DNA of 64,000 bases from contig CAZKMA010000009.1 of NCBI GenBank assembly GCA_964553615.1, forward strand, positions 28,565-92,564, in the 5' to 3' direction. Source of the stretch: DATKUC01 sp964553615 (GTDB lineage: Bacteria > Spirochaetota > Spirochaetia > DSM-27196 > DATKUC01). Position 1 is the stretch's first letter. Each line of letters opens with the position of its first letter. The notes below the pieces were generated by a model that saw nothing but the letters and a program-made list of their open reading frames with translations, was not told the DNA's origin and ran no database searches. Shown piece by piece: positions 7,354 through 13,843 of the stretch. A program made the translations under genes and the position numbers.

Positions 7354-8471
7354 AACCTCACGTGACGGGGTTCTATCCTGCCGTCCCGTGCAAGGATGGA
7401 CGCGCGCTTCACAATTGCATGCAGTTCGCGCACATTTCCCGGCCAGTCGTATTCAAGGAGTTTTCTCAACGCGGCGTCGGTAAATCCGAGACCGGGCTTG
7501 TCGCCGACATAGGAAACGGCGAGCTCGGGAATATCGGCGGGTCGAGACCGGAGCGGCGGAACCGGTATACGAAGAATGTTTATGCGGTAGAACAAGTCCC
7601 GTCGAAAGGTTTTGGCCGCAACGGCCGATCGGAGATCCGTATTGGTCGCTGCAACTATCCGGACGTCCACCTCATGCTCCCGGGTTGCCCCTATTCTGCG
7701 CACAATGTGATCTTCGAGAACGCGGAGCAGCTTTGACTGCGCCATTGCAGACATCTCACCAATTTCATCAAGAAAGAGTGTACCGCCGTCTGCACGCTCA
7801 ATGAACCCAGTCCGCGCAATTGCATCGGTGTACGCGCCCTTCTCGACACCGAACATTTCGGCCTCGAACAGGCTGTCCGGTATTGCAGCGCAGTTGACCG
7901 GAATGAATGGACCGCCGCAGCGGGGTGAGAGACGATGGATGGTGCGGGCAGTCAGTTCCTTGCCGGTCCCGCTCTCCCCGAGGATGAGAATTGGATCTGC
8001 GGACGGCGCAAAGGAGGCAATGAGCTCCTTGAGCTCGGAGACTGCTTCACTTCTTCCAAGAATCGCATCCAGCGGTCCGTTCCCGGGTGCGCCGCCGCAG
8101 CGTCGCGCGGCAAGTCGTTGCGCCAACGCCCGGCGTATTGTCGATTCCAGCGTTGCAAGCAGCGCAGGTTTTACGATGTAGTCGAAAGCACCCGCACGGA
8201 TTGCCTGAACCACCGTTGCGGTGTCGGAGACCGAACTGTACATGATAATGCCCGGCGGGGATGAAATGCCGTTCAACACCGGTATGAGCTCGATCCCACT
8301 CATTCCCTGAAGGTTTGTTTCCAGAAATATCAGGTCCGGATTTTCTCGGCGAACAAGCTCCATCAATTCCGTCCCGCTCGGATGGGCGGAAACGCGAAAG
8401 CGAGAGGAAAGGATCTGAGTGAAAGTCCTTCGATCCTGATCGTTCTCGTCAATCAAGAGTATCCGTACCAT
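7347..8471 (-). CDS. NtrC-family sigma54 activator lacking the DNA-binding domain
   Basis: A 374-residue protein: receiver domain (1-120), then AAA+ sigma54-interaction domain (about 135-370). The Walker A motif is GESGTGKE (165-172), Walker B is TLFLDEIGEM, and the arginine-finger region (FRRDLFYRINILRIPVPPLRSR) is intact. Three features are odd. The phospho-acceptor position is Glu51 (FLETN) instead of Asp, which may mimic a permanently phosphorylated state. The sigma54-contacting GAFTGA loop reads GAYTDA (212-217). The protein stops after the AAA+ domain (RIEPRHVRFY), with no Fis-type helix-turn-helix. GGGGAG precedes the ATG. It probably activates from solution. Confidence 0.9.
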   Translation of the reverse strand: MVRILLIDENDQDRRTFTQILSSRFRVSAHPSGTELMELVRRENPDLIFLETNLQGMSGIELIPVLNGISSPPGIIMYSSVSDTATVVQAIRAGAFDYIVKPALLATLESTIRRALAQRLAARRCGGAPGNGPLDAILGRSEAVSELKELIASFAPSADPILILGESGTGKELTARTIHRLSPRCGGPFIPVNCAAIPDSLFEAEMFGVEKGAYTDAIARTGFIERADGGTLFLDEIGEMSAMAQSKLLRVLEDHIVRRIGATREHEVDVRIVAATNTDLRSAVAAKTFRRDLFYRINILRIPVPPLRSRPADIPELAVSYVGDKPGLGFTDAALRKLLEYDWPGNVRELHAIVKRASILARDGRIEPRHVRFY

Positions 8472-8649
8472 CGAATCGTCTCCCCTTTCCCGGGAAATGA
8501 GGTATGTCGGTATGCGGAACTGATGCTTCGCCGAATACGTCTGACTGACTGGCTGGACGAACGTACATCCTTAAGCGTAGTGGATTCAAAGAAAAAAGCA
8601 AGGGAACGGACGAATAATCTCGAATCGTTGTATAGTATAGCCTGCAATT

Positions 8650-9225
8650 ATGGTGGATGTACGAAGCCTGGTCCGCATTTTCGAGCGCGGTGTCCTTGCG
8701 AAATTCTTCTTCGAGCTCCTCTACTTTTCGCTGCTGATCCTGCTCGACGGCTTCGCTCTCGTTGTGTTTTCCCGGTCGAACGGCGTGTTCATTATGCTTG
8801 CAATCGAGGCGACAACCAGTCTTGCCGGTGCAATTGTCGTCATTGATTCAACCCGAAGACTCGCGGCGAGCGCCCGTCGCAGCATTCGAAGCGGGGCATA
8901 TCCGGCGCCGGAATTCAGGGATCTTGCAGGATGCCTGCTCGCCGGAATTCTCATAGTTATCCCCGGACTGGCAACCAGCGCCGTGGGAGTGCTGCTCTTC
9001 ATGCCGGGAGTCCGTTCTCTTGTCGGAAGAGCGCTTACCCGAAGAATCGAACCCGAACTACTCCAGGTTTACCAGCACCTGAAGCTCATGGAGTTCGAAG
9101 ACAAGGATCGAACAGAGAACGTCGAACTAGAGATTTCGCACGCGGTGCACGACCAGAAGAAAGCCGTAGTACAGATAGACGAATCCACGGAGAATCCGCC
9201 ACGGCCTCCGGAGCAGTTCGGGTAA
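8650..9225 (+). CDS. FxsA-like membrane protein
   Basis: A 191-residue protein with the FxsA pattern: two N-terminal membrane segments (about 18-40 and 45-65), then GCLLAGILIVIPGLATSAVGVLLFMPGVRSL-type segments (about 97-125), matching the family's AGxLLLIPGxxTDxxGxLLLLPxxR signature. The 60-residue C-terminal tail is charged. FxsA is named for suppressing phage F exclusion; its normal role is unknown. The last 99 bases overlap the 3-prime end of the oppositely oriented WecG/TagA-like gene. A TATAGT element at 8631-8636 sits 13 bases before the ATG and no ribosome-binding site is visible. Confidence 0.75.
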   Translation: MVDVRSLVRIFERGVLAKFFFELLYFSLLILLDGFALVVFSRSNGVFIMLAIEATTSLAGAIVVIDSTRRLAASARRSIRSGAYPAPEFRDLAGCLLAGILIVIPGLATSAVGVLLFMPGVRSLVGRALTRRIEPELLQVYQHLKLMEFEDKDRTENVELEISHAVHDQKKAVVQIDESTENPPRPPEQFG

Positions 9226-9885
9226 CACATCGGTCCCTGCCTGGAAACTCCGTCGGGAAGGGCGTTTCCGCCGTTCAGAGAACACGTCGAAACACTCGGA
9301 AGACCATAACGCAATTCCCGCGCCGAGCTGGTTCCGGTGCCGAAAAAACCACTTGTTTCGCCCCTTCAGGCCGGAACCCATGAGAAGCAGATCCGGAGAA
9401 GACTTTTTTATGGCAGTAACGATATCGCGTTCAACATTGAGATCGAAATAACCGGTATACCTGCCTACGAGCCGGAGGCCGGGAAAGGTGTGGCGAAGAT
9501 TTTGTTCGGTGTTCTGAAGGTAGTTCTTTGTTCCGCCGAGCAGATAGACACTCCGTCCGCGACTTTCAAGCGAGCCAAGGAGGCGAATCGCAAAGTCGAA
9601 CGGCATATACCGATGCGGCGCCTGTCGCTTCAGGAAGCGTGCACCCGACAGGATTCCGCGTGATACGGGAATGACCAGCGTAGCCTGACGTACACATCGG
9701 TTGAACTCCCGGTCCACCCGCGCCCGCATGAGATCCCAGAGCCGGAGCAGCACTATCTGATGGCTCTGCCCGTCTTTTGCGAGCAGTTCAACTGCCTCAT
9801 CGATCGAATCAGGCGGGAGAATATCGATGGGAACGTGCAGGACGTGAATACGCCGTACACCAGGAAGCTTTAGTTGATCCGCCAC
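9127..9885 (-). CDS. WecG/TagA/CpsF-family glycosyltransferase-like protein, catalytic motifs altered
   Basis: A 252-residue protein with the WecG/TagA layout: an N-terminal sensor-like part, a central Rossmann-like part (RSVYLLGGTKNYLQNTEQNLR, then GLRLVGRYTGYF), and DLLLMGSGLKGRNKWFF as the family's VxxGxPxQE region. Family members normally carry a TxN motif and a PDG motif near the active site. Here those positions read LLRL (46-49) and PVSRG (73-77), so the catalytic Thr and Asp of characterised TagA enzymes appear to be missing. It may be inactive or use a different chemistry. It starts at a GTG that overlaps the end of rsmE by 16 bases. Confidence 0.75.
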   Translation of the reverse strand: MADQLKLPGVRRIHVLHVPIDILPPDSIDEAVELLAKDGQSHQIVLLRLWDLMRARVDREFNRCVRQATLVIPVSRGILSGARFLKRQAPHRYMPFDFAIRLLGSLESRGRSVYLLGGTKNYLQNTEQNLRHTFPGLRLVGRYTGYFDLNVERDIVTAIKKSSPDLLLMGSGLKGRNKWFFRHRNQLGAGIALWSSECFDVFSERRKRPSRRSFQAGTDVLPELLRRPWRILRGFVYLYYGFLLVVHRVRNL

Positions 9886-10631
9886 GTTTTCTTCTCCAAC
9901 AGAACGATCTGCACTGCGGCAATGGCATACAGGGCCGCAGTTTCGGTTCTCAGCACACGGGACCCGAGATACGCGGCGCCGAAGCCGAGCTGCCGCAAAT
10001 GGTCGATCTCGGATTCGGCCAGGCCACCTTCCGGACCAACGACAATTGCAACGCGTTGCGGGTTTGCACTAAGATACCCGTGCAGTGTACGCTGTTCAAG
10101 AGGCTCCTGGTGAAAGAAGATTCCAACGGAGTCCCGATTGCACGCGAACTTTTCACCGAGCCGATCGAAAGGAATAGGAGCAACGATTTCGGGAATGCGT
10201 GGCGTGCCGCTCTGCTGCACCGCCTCGCGGGCAACACGCAGCCAGCGTTGCCGTTTCTTTTCCTCGGTTCGGGCGTCGTCAATTCGGGGAATGCTGTGGC
10301 GGCTGATGAGCGGTACAATCCGGGCCACACCCGCCTCGGTGGCCTGACGGACAATGAGGTCAGTCTTCGAACCCTTCGGAAGACACTGGAAGAGAGTAAT
10401 CTGCGGGCAGTCGGCAACTTCTTCACCCGCCGCGGCCAGAACGCTGACGACGCATTTCCCCGAATCGACACGTTCCATCCGCAGGCGATACCGGTTTCCC
10501 GCGCCGTCAACACCGGCGACTTCGTCTCCCGGCCCCATCCGCCTTACCGTACATAGATAGTGAAAATCTCTGCCGGTTAGCTCTACTTCGCTCTGACCGG
10601 CATAACTATGGGGTAGCAGGAACTGCTTCAT
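9870..10631 (-). CDS. rsmE: 16S rRNA (uracil-1498-N3)-methyltransferase
   Basis: A 253-residue SPOUT methyltransferase. The N-terminal PUA-like domain (1-70) includes ELTGRDFHYLCTVRRMGPGDEV. The knotted C-terminal domain has LFQCLPKGSKTDLIVRQATE, VVGPEGGLAESEID and LGSRVLRTETAALYAIA, all hallmarks of RsmE. It methylates U1498 of 16S rRNA with S-adenosylmethionine. The ATG at 10631 was chosen because the protein matches RsmE from there. The start overlaps the end of ctpA by 26 bases and the end overlaps the WecG-like gene, so the three form an operon. Confidence 0.92.
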   Translation of the reverse strand: MKQFLLPHSYAGQSEVELTGRDFHYLCTVRRMGPGDEVAGVDGAGNRYRLRMERVDSGKCVVSVLAAAGEEVADCPQITLFQCLPKGSKTDLIVRQATEAGVARIVPLISRHSIPRIDDARTEEKKRQRWLRVAREAVQQSGTPRIPEIVAPIPFDRLGEKFACNRDSVGIFFHQEPLEQRTLHGYLSANPQRVAIVVGPEGGLAESEIDHLRQLGFGAAYLGSRVLRTETAALYAIAAVQIVLLEKKTWRIN

Positions 10632-12072
10632 GCACTGAAGGGTGAATCTGGCCCTGCTTGAGCATCTGCACCGCGTCGTTGAGAACCGTGTCGTACTCCA
10701 GATCATAAACGACCGGAGTGCTGGTGAGACGGGCCATTTCGTTCTTTATGAGATTCCGGACAAGGCGGCCATCCAGGTCTATTCCCTCACTTTTCAAGCC
10801 GTTCAGGAACGCTTCGACATCCGCCGCACCCGGCTTCGGATGCTTCTCGACGAACTTCTGGACGCGCTGTTCACTCAAGAGCTTCACGTAGGCCTTCTGC
10901 TGATCTTCGGTGAGCTTTGGCTGGGTTATGATCCGGTTCGGCTCGATCCCCTTCTTGTCGATGAACTCCCCGTTGGGTGTAAAGTACTTTGCCATCGTCA
11001 GACGGAATCCGCCTTCTCCGACATTCCGGACCTGCTGCACGGAGCCCTTGCCGTAGGTCTTTTCGCCAATCAGGTAACCCCGTCCGCGATCCTTCAGGGC
11101 ACCGGCGAGGATTTCTGCAGCCGAGGCCGTGCCACCATCCACGAGCACCGCAATGGGAAGGTCGTTTGGTACAATCTGCCCGGGCGTCGCATTAAAGGTC
11201 TGATTCTCGCTCGAAACACGGCTGTGGGTACCGACTATGAGACCACTGGAATAGAAGAGGTCCGCGGTATCGATAACCGCATTCAACAGACCACCGGGGT
11301 CGTTGCGGAGGTCTATCACCATGGATGAGTATTTGTGCTGCTTGAAGAAGCTGATAGCCTCCCGGACACGTTCTGCGGTGTGGGGAGTGAACTGGATAAT
11401 CCGCAGATATCCGATCCCACCTTGTGCTGAGGAGTCGATCGGTATCATATCCCACTTCACGGTCGGCACCTCGATAATTGTGCGCTTGAGCGTGACGGGA
11501 AACTCAAGAGACTCGCCGCGCCGCACGGTAATGGTAACCTGGGTGCCCGGAGCACCGCGAAGTCTGTTCACCGCATCGTCGACAGTCATATCGGCAGTAG
11601 AGTCCTTTCCAATTTTTGCAATAAGATCGCCCGCATGGATTCCGGCGTGGAATGCGGGAGTGTCTTCGATCGGAGATACAACCTCTATGTAGCCGGGGGT
11701 CTTCTGCCCCTCCGGCAGAGGCTGCTTGGATATGTACATTCCAACCCCGCCAAACTCCCCGGAAGTCGTATCCGTGAGACTTCTCATCTGATCGGAAGTC
11801 AGATACGCCGAGAACGGGTCGTTCAGACTCTCGAACATGCCCTTCATTGCCCCTTCCACCAGCACTTTCGGGTCGACCGAGTCTACGTAGTTGTTCTGTA
11901 CGAACTGGAACACCTGGTTGAACATAGAGAGCAACCGCTGTGTTTCGGCATCCTGACTCTGTGCAAATACGGGCGGAACAAATACAAAGACGGTGAGAAC
12001 TGCCGAAAGAACGGCGGTTGTGGCTATCCACACGAGTCTTTCGCGACTTTTTCTACTTGCGGAACGGTTCAT
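10606..12072 (-). CDS. ctpA: C-terminal processing peptidase (S41 family)
   Basis: A 488-residue exported protease. An N-terminal membrane anchor or signal sequence (residues 10-37, ending VFAQ) precedes a helical region, a PDZ domain (about 95-185: GGVGMYISKQ, AGIHAGDLIAKIGKDST) and the S41 catalytic core. The nucleophilic Ser lies in DGGTASAAEI (about residue 316) and the general-base Lys in GEKTYGKGSV about 26 residues later. It likely trims or degrades periplasmic and lipoprotein substrates. The ATG at 12072 is preceded by GGAGAG. It heads the operon with rsmE and the WecG-like gene. A small leader hairpin (arms ACGTG/CACGT) lies just before the ribosome-binding site. Confidence 0.93.
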   Translation of the reverse strand: MNRSASRKSRERLVWIATTAVLSAVLTVFVFVPPVFAQSQDAETQRLLSMFNQVFQFVQNNYVDSVDPKVLVEGAMKGMFESLNDPFSAYLTSDQMRSLTDTTSGEFGGVGMYISKQPLPEGQKTPGYIEVVSPIEDTPAFHAGIHAGDLIAKIGKDSTADMTVDDAVNRLRGAPGTQVTITVRRGESLEFPVTLKRTIIEVPTVKWDMIPIDSSAQGGIGYLRIIQFTPHTAERVREAISFFKQHKYSSMVIDLRNDPGGLLNAVIDTADLFYSSGLIVGTHSRVSSENQTFNATPGQIVPNDLPIAVLVDGGTASAAEILAGALKDRGRGYLIGEKTYGKGSVQQVRNVGEGGFRLTMAKYFTPNGEFIDKKGIEPNRIITQPKLTEDQQKAYVKLLSEQRVQKFVEKHPKPGAADVEAFLNGLKSEGIDLDGRLVRNLIKNEMARLTSTPVVYDLEYDTVLNDAVQMLKQGQIHPSVHEAVPATP

Positions 12073-12178
12073 CTGGCTCTCCACGTGAGAAATCACGTCC
12101 CAATAATAGCGCAAATTGCCGACTTGTACACTACGATACACCCGGCACGGAGTATCCGCGATCGACGAACCCATGCAC

Positions 12179-12208
12179 TTGACCGGAGCTAAGCGTCGCC
12201 CGTACACT
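12179..12208 (+). promoter_or_regulatory. Sigma70-type promoter abutting the next start codon
   Basis: TTGACC (12179-12184), an 18-base spacer and TACACT (12203-12208) lie only nine bases before the ATG at 12218. This supports that ATG as the start and predicts an essentially leaderless mRNA for the membrane protein and possibly the MinD-like and FapA genes behind it. Confidence 0.5.
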
Positions 12209-12217
12209 CGTTTCGAC

Positions 12218-12685
12218 ATGAGCCGGCCACGATTCTTTTCCCTTGCAGGTGCGCTGTGGGAACTCACCCGTTTCTCGCTTCTCTACGCCCTTGTTCTCTG
12301 GCAGGCGGAGGGCAGCAACCTGTCAATGGTCCGAATTCTCTGGTTCGGCTCGGCGCAGCTCGCGCTGATTCCCGCTTTCATCCTCCTTGCGTGGGATCCG
12401 ATACGGTATAGCCAGTACATCAGGCTCATCGCCGCTGCGAAAATCGTCTCCCTGGTTCCCGGAATCGGGCTCACCGTCATTCTTGTCCGGAGCCTCGGGC
12501 TGTTCGTTGAGCCTGTTCACTTTATCCGATTCTATTTTCCGGTCTTTGCCTCGTTCGCGATCCTGGCGATCGATGTCATTTTTCTCCTGATTCTGATACG
12601 ATGGGGCAGCGGAGGAGGGGCGGAACAACCGGATACGGACTCTTCCCTTCCCGAATACCACGAAACCGAGGTCAAGGATATCTGA
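12218..12685 (+). CDS. Small membrane protein, four helices, unknown
   Basis: A 155-residue protein with four hydrophobic segments (about residues 8-28, 38-60, 68-92, 104-128) and a charged, acidic C-terminal tail. No family is recognised. The stop abuts the ATG of the MinD-like gene, so the two are almost certainly translated from one mRNA. No ribosome-binding site precedes the ATG; a promoter -10 element ends nine bases upstream. In-frame ATGs further upstream (12173) would start inside the promoter. Confidence 0.6.
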   Translation: MSRPRFFSLAGALWELTRFSLLYALVLWQAEGSNLSMVRILWFGSAQLALIPAFILLAWDPIRYSQYIRLIAAAKIVSLVPGIGLTVILVRSLGLFVEPVHFIRFYFPVFASFAILAIDVIFLLILIRWGSGGGAEQPDTDSSLPEYHETEVKDI

Positions 12686-13828
12686 ATGCACGTACTCCCG
12701 ATTGCCAGCGGGAAGGGGGGTGTCGGAAAGTCTCTCCTCGCGGCCAACATCGCCATTGTTCTTGCGCAGGCAGGCAAGCGCGTCATTCTCGCCGACCTGG
12801 ATCTCGGGGGCTCCAATCTTCACCTCATTCTGGGTCTTCGGAACATAACCTCGGGCATCGGCACGATCATAGGACACGCCAAAGCAGACTTCGACGAGAT
12901 CATTGTGACTACCGAGTATGACGGGCTCCGTTTTATTCCTGGCGATGCGGAAATCCCCGGTATTGCAAACATATCGAGTGCGCAGAAACGAACCCTCATC
13001 AGAAAACTCATGTCGCTGGACGCCGATTATCTGATACTCGATCTCGGTGCGGGAACAAACTTCAACATTCTGGATTTCTTCCTTGTCTCGGGAAACGGAA
13101 TCATCGTGACCACACCAACTCCGACTGCCACCGTAAATGCGTATCTCTTCCTCAAGAACGTGGTCTTCCGCATCATGAACACGGCGTTCAAGCGGAACTC
13201 CGAAGCAGCGAAATATCTGGACAGTCTGAAAAAGGAGGGGACTCAGCTCCAGCGCGTGTACATCATGCAACTCCTCGAGCATATCCGCTCTATAGACCCT
13301 GCGAGTCACGCGGCGTTCGAAGGGGCAATGTCCCGGTTTCATCCCCGGCTGGTCCTGAATATGATGGAAGATCCGAAGGATGCAGACAAAGCAACCCGTT
13401 TTCGCAGAAGCTGTCGGCAATATCTCGGATTGGATGTGGAGCATCTCGGCATCATCTATCGTGATGAAATCCAGGATATAGCGCTGCAGTCCCGGCTGCC
13501 CGTCGTCATCTACAAGCCGGCAGCAGTACTTTCTCTGGCAGTCTATCGGATAGCTGACAAACTGCTGCAGCTCGGAGAAGACGCCGATGGATCGCTCGGT
13601 CTTGAAACGATCGACGAGTCATACGAGACGGCCGAAATGGAAGCTGAGATTGATTTTGAAGCCAAGATGGACTACGTTGAAGACCTGCTCCATACCGGTG
13701 CGCTGACTCAGGGAGACCTCGTCGAAGCGGTAAAGACGCAGCAATACGAAATCAATCAGCTCCGGCGCGAAAATCAGCTTCTGAAGTCGAAGCTGCTCAA
13801 GGCTGCCGGACAGGGTTTCCATCTATAG
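12686..13828 (+). CDS. MinD/FlhG-like P-loop ATPase
   Basis: A 380-residue ParA/MinD-superfamily ATPase. The deviant Walker A motif KGGVGKS is at residues 10-16, followed by ILADLDLGGSNLHLILG (switch I region) and DADYLILDLGAG (Walker B region). Residues 330-375 add a helical tail with a coiled coil (LVEAVKTQQYEINQLRRENQLLKSKLL) that ordinary MinD lacks. FlhG and MinD set the number or position of flagella or division sites. The neighbouring FapA gene (flagellar assembly protein A family) supports a polar-organisation role. It does not carry an obvious C-terminal membrane-targeting helix of the MinD type. Confidence 0.85.
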   Translation: MHVLPIASGKGGVGKSLLAANIAIVLAQAGKRVILADLDLGGSNLHLILGLRNITSGIGTIIGHAKADFDEIIVTTEYDGLRFIPGDAEIPGIANISSAQKRTLIRKLMSLDADYLILDLGAGTNFNILDFFLVSGNGIIVTTPTPTATVNAYLFLKNVVFRIMNTAFKRNSEAAKYLDSLKKEGTQLQRVYIMQLLEHIRSIDPASHAAFEGAMSRFHPRLVLNMMEDPKDADKATRFRRSCRQYLGLDVEHLGIIYRDEIQDIALQSRLPVVIYKPAAVLSLAVYRIADKLLQLGEDADGSLGLETIDESYETAEMEAEIDFEAKMDYVEDLLHTGALTQGDLVEAVKTQQYEINQLRRENQLLKSKLLKAAGQGFHL

Positions 13829-13843
13829 AGATTGGTAAAAGAC

